From Pelargonium nanum (lineage: Eukaryota; Streptophyta; Magnoliopsida; Geraniales; Geraniaceae): a DNA stretch of 48,313 nt. This document shows positions 1 through 10,925 of this stretch, piece by piece. Numbering within the stretch: the first letter of the stretch is position 1; each line of letters starts with the position of its first letter. The stretch spans positions 1 to 48,313 of the forward strand of contig JAYMTF010000161.1 in NCBI GenBank assembly GCA_036897485.1, written 5' to 3'. Made by a program: the position numbers and the translations under genes. Under the pieces are notes generated by a model. The model saw nothing but the letters and a program-made list of their open reading frames with translations. It did not search any database and was not told where the DNA came from.

Positions 1-148
1 ACTAGAATAACCAACTGCGTCACCCTTAGTGGTCCCAACAATAAAATATCATCACACTAATGTATACAACACACCAAATATGCATATGTCACAAAATATA
101 TGAATGTCACTATTCATTACAATTACAAGAGACATTGGAGGGAAATGA

Positions 149-2443
149 TCAATTTAAGGAGAAAGGAGAAGAGATAGGAGGAGAGTGTTGAAAAGACCAA
201 GAAGCATTGGGAAGCATAGGAGGAGGCACATTGTAGCTACAATAAACAACACAAGGGCTCTCATGGTTGTGCACTCCATCATATGTTGTTATCACATAAC
301 TTGAGTCTTCTCTATCTCTTTCCACTATTTTCTTCACTCCACATCCTCCACTTGAGCATCTAAAGTAGTTTCTATATATATTGTATATGCAACAAGATGG
401 AAGTGAACAAATAATAATTAGATGTGTGAAGAGTTGGAGTGAATTTTGCTTTTAATATCATTGACATATTAAGCATATAGAAAATAGCATTTAACTAGAC
501 ATAATATATCTTCACAACGAAATATACATGTTTGAGACTTTAAAATGAAAGAAATGTGGGTAATTGAGAAAGACTAACGTGTATGTGACAGTAAACTCTT
601 AATGATTTTGAAGAAATGTTTGCGACACTTAATAATATTTAAGTTTAGTCACACCATTTTCTCAATAAATTTGCTTAAATATTTGGAATAGAATGATGGT
701 TTACCCCTTTATGTATTCTTAAAATTTCAACTCACACTCTAAACTAAAAGAAATTTTGAGTTTTATTTAATGGATTGATGGGGGAAATAAGAAGAGAATT
801 TTTTTTAACACAATTAGATGTTATGTTCAATGCAATAAATATAATGAGATGAGGATGGACGATGAATTTTTCGAGAAAAATATTAGGTGCTTGTTAGCAA
901 TATTACATATTAGTTACTTCTAACTAAAAAAATATATTTAAAAAGTTGTGAACTTTACCATGTTTATTGCAATTGTGCATAGTTGATTATTCAAAAGCAC
1001 GTAAAAATGAGAATCATTCCATTTCACACATAAGAGAATGTCTATGACTATATTAAATAGACAAAATGAAACTATAAGATTGGTTTAACAATGTGAATTG
1101 GATTGATTAACAAGGTGTGAATAGATGAGCATAAACCAGACAAAAAGTGGAATTATAAAAAGAAATATTTTTAAAAGAAGACTCAAATATGAACCATACA
1201 CACAAAATTCATATAGTTGAGGGAGGGACCTACTTGGAAACAAAGTAAATGTAGTGATAAAACTATATTCAATGACCAGCAAAAGAGAAAAATAAAGATG
1301 ATGATTCCAATGGATAAGAAAAAGAGGAAGGAAAACAAAAAAGTAAACACATTTCATTTTTACATGCATGATCAGCTGAAACACATGTAATGTTCTATCT
1401 TTTGTTTCTTATTTCAAATTAATATAAAAATTAAGTGCTTACAAGTTCGAGTCTATAGATGACCAACTCAGACACCAAATGTACATAATTATAAAAGAAA
1501 AATTATTATAATTATCGGATGATAAAATTGAATCCTGTATAATTATCAACATACAATATTATTGTTTAAAATTTGCTTATAAAACTACAATAATATTGTT
1601 TAAAATAAATAGAAAAATAATACCTAGGGTTTGGGCTGTTCTTGACAGACTTTTTGCCATATTTCCTCCACTTGAAGCCATCATCCATAATCTCCACCTC
1701 AGACTTTGTTCTAAATGCAACCCTAAACTCCATCTCCTCCTCCACCTTCTTCTTCCTCTTCTTCAACCCACTTTTACATTTTCTGTGTAGTTAAAAACAA
1801 ACAAAAATCATATTAATTAACATTCAATCATAGTAATAATAATAATAATAGTATGATTTAAAGTGTAGTCCCATACTATTCTTGGTTCTTTAAATATATT
1901 TTGAAATCACAATTGATATTTTATATTATTTGATCTTGCAACCTTTGATGATAAAAAATACACAAACAAAAAAAGGAACCGATCAGTTTTTTTAACATAT
2001 ATACAAGTTTTAATTCATGAGATGACGTATCCTCGTTGATTTGACTGACTCTCAGTCCATAAAATTTTAATGACTTTTTTCTCTATATCTAATGCAAACA
2101 ACAGAGAAATTCATGAAAACAAAACAAAATTCAAGTTGGTGGTGGGTGTGTGTATATATATTCACACACAAAAAAGAAAACCCAAGTGGGTATATATATA
2201 TAGTAACATCACTTGCATGCTGTTATTTGTGGAAGTCACACTCAAGCCACCAAGTCCACTTTTAGAGCCTTCTTTGCCGTCGTTCAAGACTTTTTCTGAT
2301 GAAGCCATACTCTGTGACAACGAATCATCTTCTTCGAGAGCGTTGTTGAACGCTAGGTCTAGATAATCGAACATTTCAAGCTCCGGCGAGAGGTCGAAGA
2401 AGTTGGGAGTGACATGAGAGCTAGGGCTTGAAGAATAGTTCAT
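149..2443 (-). CDS. WRKY transcription factor, group IIc, WRKY50/51-like (WRKYGKK variant)
   Basis: DNA-binding transcription factor, nuclear. Three exons on the minus strand: 2443-2208, 1782-1624, 371-149, giving 205 aa. The WRKY domain carries WRKYGKK (about residues 117-123) instead of WRKYGQK, followed by a C-X4-C-X23-H-X-H zinc site (CSSGGC ... HNH). The intron splitting the domain after NSPNPR is the position usual for group IIc. A basic run (KKRKKK) before the domain is a likely nuclear signal; the N-terminus is acidic and Ser-rich. The Gln-to-Lys change and small size fit WRKY50/51, which act in salicylate/jasmonate defence responses (family knowledge). The junction of exons 1 and 2 is uncertain by a few residues: the only phase-compatible donor is a weak GTTACT. 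Intron 2 (372-1623) holds only AT-rich sequence and a degenerate repeat near 625-765. Confidence 0.9.
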
Positions 2444-2478
2444 CTTTGAGAGAGATAAATGGATTTAGAGCTCTATAA

Positions 2479-2527
2479 GTCTCTCTCTCTCTATATATAT
2501 ATATACATATATTTATATATATATATT
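2479..2527. repeat. (CT)n(TA)n microsatellite in the WRKY 5' leader
   Basis: A CT run passes directly into a TA run, ending about 36 bp upstream of the WRKY start codon, so it lies in the leader or core promoter. It is likely length-polymorphic. Confidence 0.8.
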
Positions 2528-2654
2528 GATTTTCAAACGTTGTCTTTTGTGCCCTCAAGTGTCGACTTGTTCATGGATACTTTCATAGGATGATGCATGG
2601 AAGGTGCAAAAAGTGTTTCATAAGGACACGTAGCAGGCACAGATTGGTTCTTGC

Positions 2655-2673
2655 TGACGTCATTATGGTGACG
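2655..2673. promoter_or_regulatory. paired TGACG elements upstream of the WRKY gene
   Basis: A palindromic TGACGTCA (2655-2662) and a second TGACGTA (from 2669) lie about 210 bp upstream of the WRKY start codon. TGACG pairs are the binding core for TGA-class bZIP factors in as-1-like salicylate-responsive promoters. Here the two cores are 14 bp apart, not the canonical 12, so the as-1 reading is an inference. Confidence 0.45.
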
Positions 2674-2898
2674 TAGGCCCATTGGAGTGATGATGCATGG
2701 GATTTTGGAGTTGGAACCAATACTATTTTGAAAATTGGACTCCAAGATCAATATTGTCTACGTCTATATATTATTTTTCATTTTAAATTTTTGTGATAAA
2801 TTGTCTTGTAAGTGGTGAACATGTAAAATCATTGGACATAGACTGATAATCTCTATTCTCGAAGCTGATAATTTGTGACTTCACACCGATGTAATTCA

Positions 2899-3215
2899 CT
2901 ATTTTTTCAATTGTGTCGTGTTTATGTTGGAGTATCCGATAAATTTAATAATTGTGTTGTGTGATCGTGTTAAGCTTAAAAAGCACGTACAAAAGATTAA
3001 TTTGGGTCGCGACACACCCGACATTTGGGGATAGTGTTAATAGTAAATTAACATGATAAAAACTATGACTAGTCTTATCGTCAACACGATTTTCAATACT
3101 TAACACGAACACGGCCTAAATACTAAACGTGTTAGGTTCTCTAACATGATTACAATACAATTACTAAATATGTGTGCCAAAACACGCTTATTTCGTGTTG
3201 TGTTATAACAAAAAT
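2899..3215. repeat. degenerate GTGTCGTGTT-word repeat in the intergenic region
   Basis: The 2444-3650 intergenic stretch between two divergent genes contains no gene. Its middle part is built of GTGTCGTGTT / AACACGACAC words, like the hAT-like elements elsewhere in the window (for example 12851-13244), but its termini are not recognisable. The rest is AT-rich promoter sequence. Confidence 0.5.
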
Positions 3216-3650
3216 TATTAGACCTAACGTTGGTCATCATATTCGACAATAACTTATCTAAATTTCGAGAAAATAAAAACCACAAAAACAGCTTACAATA
3301 ATTTATTACATGAAAATTTAAAAATACATATACTTATTTATTATTTTGTGTATTTAATAGCGGCCTAAAAAATATGAAGATGAAAACAAGTATAGACCTC
3401 AAAAAATAAAAATAAATTTAACACTTTTGTCTTGAAGCCCAACACACAAAAATACAATAATCTACCATCCGTTGGATAATCTGACCATCAGTCAGTCAAC
3501 AAAAAACGTCCACACTTTCAACGTCCAGGATCTACCGATTGTAACATAATCTTGTGCTTCCACAACAACAAGTTCACAACTCTAATTTTAATTTCCAGAG
3601 ATTTTATTTTATTTTCACTTTCTCTTCGGTTTCTGGTTTTTGGGTCTCCG

Positions 3651-6600
3651 ATGGCATTTTCTGTAATTACGCGCTGTTCCTCTGTTCTTCCTCTTTCCCA
3701 AAGCTCATCGTCGTCTCCGTCGTCATCACTGTGCTTTGTGCCTCAAAATTCAGTTTCTTTCAGATTCAATCCCAACCGTCGAAAACCCATCTCGATTCGA
3801 CCTTCGATTTCAATCTCAGGTACCCTTTTTGGTTCCTCTATTTATTAATTATTGAAAAAAATTCAATTTTTATGCTATCATTTCGTTGTTGTTATGATTT
3901 GGTTTTTTAATTCATGGAGTTAAATGGTTGATTGAGCTTTATGGGCGTAGTTTTGTAGGTATAATTTCAATTTGAGCTTGTAATTGGTACTTTTTGTGAT
4001 CAATTGTTTTTTTGTATGTGTGTGTTTGTGTTAATCTAGAACCCTATTAAGCTTGTAATTGGTACTTTATGACTTTATGTGATAAATTGGGTTTTTTTGT
4101 TGATTTAAAATCCTATAAGCTAATTTTGTAAGTTTCAATCCAGCTGTAATTTTTTAGCTGCAATATGTAAAATTTGATGTACAGGATTTAATGGTGTGAT
4201 TTGTGCACACTTGTGCAAGTGTAGAGGGCGAGTTGGTTAAGGGGATAGTGTTGGCAATTTGTGTCTCAACACCTGATGTGACATGAAATAAGCGTGTTTT
4301 TGTAATCGTGTCGTGTTCGTGTTGAGCCTAGAAAGCATGCACGCACTATTAACTATTCGTGTTGTGACACACCAAGCACATTTTACAGTCCTTAGATAAC
4401 CCTTAAAAAGTTAACTAGTCTTACTGTTTATACGACATTTTTTGTATGTTAGTTAATGTAGTTATGTTAAATAGGATAAATTTGTGATTTAATCATGTCG
4501 GGGAGTGTCGTGCCTAGCGTGTTGTGACTTTTGTGTGTGTGTGTGCGCGCGCGCGTGCATGTAAGGCCAATTATGTTGTATGACACTAAATGTTGGGCTT
4601 TATAAAAGGCTTCCAAGTTATAAGATGGGGTAGAAGGTAGGGGAACGCTTAGATGGTTTTATGTTAATCCTAGGGAAGACGAGATTAGGGATGATGAAAT
4701 CTGAGCAAATGTTGGGGTAGATTCTATTGATAAGATATTATGGCAGAAAAACCGTGTGAAGTAAATTGGCTATTTGCAATCTAAGGAGGTTAGTGACTAT
4801 ACGACGAAAGTTGAAAAAATTCAATTAGAAGAAACTAAAAAGGATAGGGTAGTGGCTAGGCACCAAGTTGATTTGGGGGGTGTATCCTATAGATCGTCCG
4901 GGGAGAGAGGTGTGGGCAAGTTGGCCCGAGGATTCCCGTACAGTACATAAAAGGGTACGGTAAGGCTAAGTGGATCAATCGAGGAAATGAAACTAGATAA
5001 GATGGAGTGGATTACGGAATTTTACTAAAAGATTCATGTAGTCGATCCAACATTATTTGGAAAATTGCAGTGGTTGTTAGTGTTTTAGCACATGTTTAAC
5101 CTAAAATAAAGAGGTGAGCATTTTGTAAGTGCCTTAAACAAGGTGTGGCCTGTAGGGCATAGGTGATGGGAATGTTGCGTCAACAAGCATCCAACACGGT
5201 GCCACAACTGTATCACAAATATACAGTTGTAGTGAACTAGCTCAGCGGTTATATTTTTTCAATTGTGTTGTAGTGAATTAGTTCCAAGTGAATCAAGTTA
5301 TAGCTGTCATTCTTCATGTATTTGAAACCCGTGGATCCATTGTCTTTTCTAATTTCAAATGTTTGGATTGAAACTATGTCAAATCTCTTGCTTTGGGGAA
5401 CCACAAAATCTAACAACTATTCTGATATCTTGCTAAACTCTGTAACCACAGAAAAAGAAAAGAAAAGAAAAAGTGTTTATATGCGTCTCTTATGAGATTG
5501 CATTTAAGCAAATAGCTATTGTTACTTGTTAATACTACGTTTCGTGAACACTTGTCTTTTGAAACAATTGTTATTTTCTTGAACATTCTTGGAGAACATT
5601 TATCATGATAATCTTGGGTTTTTGACATGATACTTGACAAATGCATCATATATATTAGAACTAAATAAATTTATTATGTGACTCTAAATAACGTAACCTT
5701 CTTCTCTGTTTCAGCTACATCAACTGTTGGGGAAGTGGCGCCTGCAATTTCTTTGACGGATGATGCATTGAAGCACTTGAACAGGATGAGGTCTGACCGC
5801 GACGAGGATTTATGCTTAAGAATTGGCGTCAAACAGGGTGGATGCTCTGGCATGTCGTACACAATGGACTTCGAGAATAGGGCAAATGCAAGGCCAGATG
5901 ACTCTATCATCGAATATAATGGCTTTGTCATAGGTAAGCATCCATATTCTTGTTCATTAATTATTTATGTATCAATAGCAGTTTGTGGATTGTTGGCTCT
6001 TGAACATAGATTTAGGTACTGTTTGGATTATAATTTTTGTTCATGAATGAGAATTAAGAATCGGAAAGGAAATGAGATTTTAATTCATCGTGTTTGTATT
6101 ATAATTTATATAATTGTTGGTTGGTCTTGTGAATTGAGGGCGTTAAGTATCGGCGGGTGACGGGTCATGCTAGAATCATCTTTTACTTGAAGGGATTGTT
6201 TGAAAATGTGCAATCAACTTGTCGCCAAGTTTTATACTTAAAAATCTTTTTATCTGAGTATGGTACTGTCACTGTAGGGTGTAGAGTAATTATAGATAAC
6301 TAATTTGCAGTATCGCCCACAAACACATAACTGACCTGAAAGTTTTCCGCTACACTTACCTAACTTTAAGTTAAGTCACCCCATTTTGTTAGTAACTCTC
6401 TCAAGTTTTTAATATAAAAAGACTATTTTACCCCTTATATAGTCTTATAATTTTCAACCCATGCCCCAAGTTTTCAAAAATCTAGCGGGTTAACATGTAG
6501 TGCTATGTTGATGATGGATCGTAAGTGCACACAAATGTATTGTTCACTTAATATTTATATTGTAGTATCTCACCATTGAGCCTTGGCACAACGGTATGGT

Positions 6601-6859
6601 TCTGACCTTGAGGCCATGGGTTCGAGTCGGGGAAACTATTTGCGAAAGTAGAGGGATTCTTGTTGCGATTACATTTGGCTAAAAGCAATTTCATTTTCCC
6701 ACACTGGTTTTTGCAGTTTGTGATCCGAAGAGCCTTCTCTTTCTGTACGGGATGCAATTGGACTACAGTGATGCTCTCATTGGCGGCGGATTCTCCTTCA
6801 AGAATCCAAACGCTACTCAAACATGCGGTTGTGGGAAATCATTCAACGCCGAAATGTGA
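3651..6859 (+). CDS. CPISCA: Iron-sulfur cluster assembly protein IscA/SufA type, chloroplastic
   Basis: A-type Fe-S scaffold/carrier of the plastid SUF pathway. Exons 3651-3819, 5715-5933 and 6717-6859 give 176 aa, close to the size of Arabidopsis CpIscA. Residues 1 to about 57 are Ser/Arg-rich with few acids, a chloroplast transit peptide. The mature A-type domain has the three invariant ligand cysteines: Cys100 in KQGGCSGM and Cys166/Cys168 in TCGCGKSF near the C-terminus. The start was chosen at the ATG opening MAFS because it begins a good transit peptide. Intron 1 (1.9 kb) and intron 2 (0.8 kb) carry repeats, including a SINE piece that ends about 45 bp before exon 3. All junctions are phase-consistent GT-AG. 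In Arabidopsis the next gene is the NAT10 homologue (from memory), which is also in this window. Confidence 0.95.
4246..4561. mobile_element. hAT-like short non-autonomous element in IscA intron 1
   Basis: Begins with TAGTGTTGGCAATTT, which matches the TAGRGYTGGCAA end shared by several elements here, and is filled with GTGTCGTGTTCGTGTTG words. Imperfect 8-bp flanks (taagggga / taaggcca, 6 of 8) suggest a target duplication. The right end is degraded and runs into a (GT)n(GC)n alternating purine-pyrimidine tract at about 4531-4556. Confidence 0.5.
4562..5300. other. unexplained less AT-rich block in IscA intron 1
   Basis: About 700 bp with a higher GC content than the flanking intron sequence and no long open frame. 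It has the look of decayed coding or retroelement DNA, but no motif could be recognised. Confidence 0.3.
6008..6110. repeat. GAATGAGAAT-word repeat, copy 1
   Basis: The sequence GTTTGGATTATAATTTTTGT followed by GAATGAGAAT words recurs near 37900-38070 and 40025-40150. It looks like a MITE-type interspersed repeat; ends were not defined. Confidence 0.45.
6283..6480 (-). repeat. CCCCTTATATAG-containing repeat in IscA intron 2
   Basis: Inverted relative to copies at 7955-8600. Shared blocks include CACAAACACATAACT, TTAAGTTAAGTCACCCCATTTT and TACCCCTTATATAG. More degenerate relatives occur near 625-765 and 44640-44830. Confidence 0.5.
6572..6672 (+). mobile_element. Au-like SINE fragment (tRNA-derived) in IscA intron 2
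   Basis: Contains box A-like TTGGCACAACGG and box B-like GGGTTCGAGTCGGGGAAAC with the spacing and following GAAAGTAGAGGG block I recognise from plant Au SINEs. It is truncated on its 3' side and lies just before the polypyrimidine tract of exon 3, so it supplies part of the branch-point region of this intron. Confidence 0.75.
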
Positions 6860-7186
6860 AGCTCTCGTGAATAGAAAACCGTCGAATAGAATATAACAAA
6901 TATCTGTTAAAATACATTTCTCGGATTGTGTAACTGACATTTTAGCTGACTCGTTACACGTATAAATTGCAAAGTGTAGTCTCTGTCATTTCGAAAGAAC
7001 TTGATTTTTAGTTACTTTTGCGAGCTGCCTGTATATTTCCATGGATTGTTGCATTTTGCTAGACTCATTGAGACCATATGTAGTTGCATTTTGATATGCT
7101 TTTCTTATGAATGTTAGATTCTAAGTAGTATTTGTATAGATTCATTTTGATTCGAACTTATCGGTTTGAAACCCAAATTGTCAACT

Positions 7187-7590
7187 AAAGGTGTATGTGG
7201 GTTTGCCCGACCCAATAACCAATCTCGTATATGTTATGTAACCCAAACCTGTAAAAATGTGGATGCATTTTGGGTCCAGAATTGTTAGCTCTACCTCAAA
7301 TCCAAGCCTATGATCAATCTAAACCCAAAAGAGGTGTGAGTTTGCCCGACTCAAAAATTTAGTGGGTGTATATAATACAACCCAAACCTGTAAAAATGCT
7401 GAAGAGTTTCGAGTCCAAAATTGCCAGCTCTAACTCAAACCCATAACCTATGCTCAATTTCTAATCCGAAAGGGATGTGGTTCAACCGACCCAAAAATTG
7501 ATCAGAACTATTTTATGCAATACAAACTCATAAAAATGCGGATGAGTTTAAGGTAAAAAATTGTCAACTCTAACTCAAATCAGATTACAG
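7187..7590. repeat. three tandem units (about 125-143 bp) of a CCCAAACC-rich repeat
   Basis: Three consecutive units start near 7187, 7332 and 7467. Each has a GGGTTTGCCCGACCC-like head, a CCCAAACCTGTAAAAATG middle and a TTGTCAGCTCTAACTC-like tail. The tail matches the inverted end of the hAT-like elements, so this looks like a nested or amplified element. The rest of the 6860-7841 intergenic region shows no gene; it would hold the converging 3' ends of the IscA and cwf18 genes. Confidence 0.65.
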
Positions 7591-7841
7591 TCTATAATGG
7601 CAATTGCATAACATCAAAAACCATTGGACACTACACTACAACAGCTACATACAGAATATATTTCAGAGGATCTGTTTTTACTTCTTTACGTAGCAACTAA
7701 ATCTATCAGAGAATCCAGTCCTCATAATGTTACGATTTTCTTTCACGAGTTCACAGATACACACGAACAATAACCTTTCTCTTTGGTTTTCGTGTCCTCG
7801 ATGGTTTCTTTATATGATGTTTTGCTCGCATGGATCTCGAC

Positions 7842-9954
7842 CTAATCTTCTGCACCATTTTCGCCATTTTCTTCAGTCAATTGCTTCTCCCGTTCTTGTT
7901 CCTCTGAAAATGATGAGAACATAATGAAATCATTTTCAACTTCTTTCTTTGAGGGAGGTTGATATTAAACAAAGGTAATTACGAATAACTAACATATAGT
8001 ACAATCCGCAAACACATAACTTATGTAATGAACATTCCATCACAGTTAACTGCCCTAGAGTTTAGTCGGGAAGTTGATATTAAACAAAGTTAATTACGAA
8101 TAACTAATATGTGGTGCAATCCAGAAACACATAATTTACTTAACGAATTTCCCAGAACAGTTAACTAACCTTAAGTTTGGTTTCCCACTTGTTTCAATTA
8201 ATTTTTGTGGAATATTCTTTCTCATCAAGTGTCTTTCATGTGACCACTAATTGTATGAAATTCAAATGTACATTTTATACTTATTTCTAAGTAATTTGAA
8301 GGTACGAGTTGAAAATTTGAGCATATATAAGGGGTAAAACAGTCTATTGGCCTGACGGAGTTTACAGGGTTACTAACAAAATTGGGTGACTAAACTTAAG
8401 CTTACTCAAGTGTCATGAAAAATCTCAGGTTAGTTATAAATTGTATGAAATTCCAAGTTTTTTTATAATTTGGAGGTATGAGTTGAAAAATTGAGTGTAT
8501 ATAAAGGGCAAAACAGTCTATAACCTTAAGTTTAGAGAGTTACGAGTAAAATGGGATGACTAAACTTAACATTAGTTAGGAGTCGTAGAGATTTATATTA
8601 GTTATGTGTTCCTAGCCAATACTACGGGTCAGTTATTCATAATTGCAACCCAAAAAAAAGGAACTTACCCATAAGTTTATATATCGCCTTTTGCGTGCGT
8701 CGTTCTAGCTTATCAAGCTTCTTCTGCACGTCTCTCCTGAGATCCCAGTTAGGTTTCTTTGGAGCAATATTTACAAATGGATCCTGAACATTTATCCAAA
8801 TTAAACAAGAGAAAAGGGATAATCAAGTTCTGACACCCAAAACAATGGGAATATAATGCAAAATTAGCGTAATCTTGAGGTAGAGCTGGCAATTCGAGTT
8901 TTGGGTTCGGGTTGAAAAACCAGAACCAAACCCAACCCACAAGAGATGCAGGTCCATGTGGGTTTCAGGCTTTACTAATTCACATAATCTTGAGAGATAT
9001 AAAAACTGACTATACCTCCTTCTCCTCTGAAGGTGGAGGCACTGAAGTGATGGGGTCTTCAAACTTTGGTAGCACTGGTGGAGCAAGCTTGCCTTCCTGG
9101 AGGTGCTGATCATGGGGAACATAGTTTCGGAATTTCATGTTGAGATTGCTGCAGCACAATTGGCGGGTTATAACAAGATTTGAATACATGAACTAGCACA
9201 ATTAACTAATGGGTTGGCCAAGTCAACAAAAATACGATAAAGGTGAACCCAAACCCATTTTTGTGACGTGTTTGCGTTGAGTCACGACCCAAATTGCCAA
9301 CCCTAAATACATCTTTATGCATTTTTTTACATATAAGTAAAAACACTATCAAAATACCGATAAAAAATCAACTGACCCCTATTTCTGCTTTTAGGTAATT
9401 GAATGGAGTGCAGAATGTGTGAATGGAATTCAGGGTTCTTTGGAGCTAAGCGATAATTTCCAAATTGAAAGTACATAAGACAATATTGCTAGAATGAGGG
9501 CGAGCTAGGATACGGTGAAAGTAAGTTCTCCCACGAGAGCGTGCAACTTGAGAATTGAAAGGAATGATACATATTACACCTATTGAAGGGCGTGTAAAAG
9601 AGCCAAGCATGTATGCGTATGTATTGTATATACATGGGCAATAAATCCACAGCTGAGTATGGCTCATTTTAAAGTTGAAATTGTAGAATGACACTTATTT
9701 CGATATTATTTCAATTTTTAATTCTAAATCGACACTTATACAAAAGCGGAGGTAGTATAATATTGTGAGCTAAGAAAACAAAAATGAACATTATATACTC
9801 ACTTTTCTTCGCCATTTGCATCCTCACCATTGGTCTCAGCTTGAGCAGAATCCTCTTCCGGGGCATTTAGAAGTTCCTGAGCAGCTTTAAGAGCTCTCAG
9901 CCTCTCCTTCCGCGCTGCCGCAGCTTGCTCAATTGATTCTTCCTCACTAGCCAT
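7842..9954 (-). CDS. cwf18/CCDC12-family pre-mRNA splicing factor
   Basis: Small coiled-coil component of the activated spliceosome (NTC/Prp19-associated, cwf18 in fission yeast, CCDC12 in human); nuclear. Exons 9954-9803, 9148-9016, 8783-8669 and 7903-7842 give 153 aa. The N-terminus is a charged helix with the family signature ARKERLRALK; the middle has KFRNYVPHDQ, and exon 3 has the strongly conserved APKKPNWDLRRDV followed by KKLDKLERRTQKA. The C-terminus is acidic. All junctions are phase-consistent. A 5' UTR exon (about 10671-10750) is joined across a 0.7 kb intron to an acceptor at about 9967, 13 bases before the ATG. That leader intron contains a diverged second copy of the start-codon region, described separately. 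Introns 2 and 3 are repeat-rich. Confidence 0.93.
7955..8600. repeat. tandem copies of the CACATAACT repeat in cwf18 intron 3
   Basis: Two head-to-tail units of about 115 bp (from about 7955 and 8070) share GTTGATATTAAACAAAG and AATTACGAATAACTAA. Two more units (about 8283-8420 and 8450-8600) share GGTACGAGTTGAAAA and ATATAAGGGGTAAAACAGTC. They belong to the same family as 6283-6480, opposite orientation. Confidence 0.65.
8881..8985. mobile_element. short hAT-like element in cwf18 intron 2
   Basis: Begins TAGAGCTGGCAATTCG and carries GGGTTCGGGTTG words. Flanked by the direct repeat aatcttgag (8871 and 8986), consistent with a target-site duplication; the right terminus is not preserved. Confidence 0.55.
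9191..9305. mobile_element. short hAT-like element in cwf18 intron 1
   Basis: Ends AAATTGCCAACCCTA, the inverse of the TAGGGTTGGCAATTT end, with AACCCAAACCC words inside. Flanks aatacatg / aatacatc match at 7 of 8 bases. The left terminus is degenerate. Confidence 0.5.
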
Positions 9955-10463
9955 CACTTAACCTCTATGAAAAACCAACAAATCAATTATATATATTAAA
10001 AAAACACATTCTTATTAAATTTTAATTTAACTACAAATATCTACGGAATTACTTTCAATCCAAACCCTTAAAAAAAAGGTGCAAGTTCTCTTCAATTCCA
10101 AATACCCTCAAAGTTTCATAACATTCCCACTAGAATTGAATAACTAGTAATGCAATGAACATACTAAAATTGCATTATCACAAAATTAATCAAATTAAAA
10201 TCCTAAAAATCACAATCAAGTTGTTCAATTGATTCTTCTTCACTAACCATCACTTTACCTCCATGAAAAACCAACAAATCTATATATTAAAAACAACCTT
10301 CTGATTAAACTTTAAAGCTTAAACTACAAATCTCTACATAATTACTTTCAAACCAAACCCTCCAAATAAAAATTACATGCAAATTCTCTTAAATTCTAAA
10401 TACCTTCAAAGTTGCACAGCATTATCACAAGAGTTGAACAGATAGTAATGCAATGAATATACT
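9925..10463. repeat. tandem duplication spanning the cwf18 translation start and leader-intron 3' end
   Basis: Copy 1 (9925-10165) includes the real start codon and acceptor; copy 2 (10221-10463), offset 296 bp, lies inside the leader intron. Copy 2 keeps an ATG (10250) and the first codons in frame (MVSEEESIEQ, then LDCDF and a stop). Its acceptor AG is changed to GG: ttttcatag in the real copy, ttttcatgg in the duplicate. That should help keep it out of the mRNA. Confidence 0.85.
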
Positions 10464-10529
10464 GATTGTGTCGAAATTGTACCATAAAATGCATTAATAT
10501 AGTGATTGTGTCGAAACTGTACCATAAAA
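10463..10529. repeat. 40-bp tandem repeat in the cwf18 leader intron
   Basis: TGATTGTGTCGAAATTGTAC at 10463 recurs with one mismatch at 10503, immediately next to duplicate copy 2. Confidence 0.75.
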
Positions 10530-10670
10530 AACACTACAGCTAAATTTAACGAAGTTGCAAAATTCACAACCAAGTTAACTACAATTCATAATAACATGAA
10601 TTCGAATCAGCATGAGTGCAGAAATAAATAAATAAATAACGATAAAAAGAAACTGAAATATGAGCTTCAC

Positions 10671-10750
10671 CTGCGGATCGAGAGAGATGCGAACCAGAGA
10701 GAGTCACAGTGTAACTGTGAATTTGTGAAACCCTAGTGAGATTTTTGGAT
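10671..10750 (-). other. probable 5' UTR exon of the cwf18 gene
   Basis: On the minus strand the sequence ends GATCCGCAG followed by GTGAAG, a good donor, and an acceptor exists just upstream of the ATG. An AT-rich CTTAAATATCC at about 10765 could serve as a TATA-like element. The transcription start is not determined. Confidence 0.55.
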
Positions 10751-10857
10751 TGAAATTGGGGATATTTAAGGCGGGGTGACCCGGCCCGATTGTTGTGTTC
10801 TGGTTAATACCAGTTCTACATTGTTAGGCCCATTACTATGACAAGTGTTTAATTTAA

Positions 10858-10925
10858 AATAATACTCGAACTCGAGACCTCAAATGAAATCCGAAGTGCT
10901 TAAACCGCTTGGTCCAACATACTTT
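10858..10925 (-). mobile_element. tRNA-like Pol III promoter unit (SINE head)
   Basis: On the minus strand, TGGACCAAGCGGTTTAAG resembles box A and GGTCTCGAGTTCGAGT resembles box B with tRNA-like spacing. No complete cloverleaf is evident and a body downstream is not recognised, so it is probably a SINE relic. The surrounding 10760-11892 intergenic stretch contains no gene; 11240-11425 is a decayed GTGTCGTGTT-type repeat. Confidence 0.5.

Noticed and set aside
1441..1470. Possible Pol III box B (AAGTTCGAGTCT) in WRKY intron 2.
   Set aside because: No box A at the expected distance and no cloverleaf or repeat body.
7187..7590. CRISPR-like regular repeats.
   Set aside because: Units are long, unequal and continuous without unique spacers, and this is a plant nuclear sequence.
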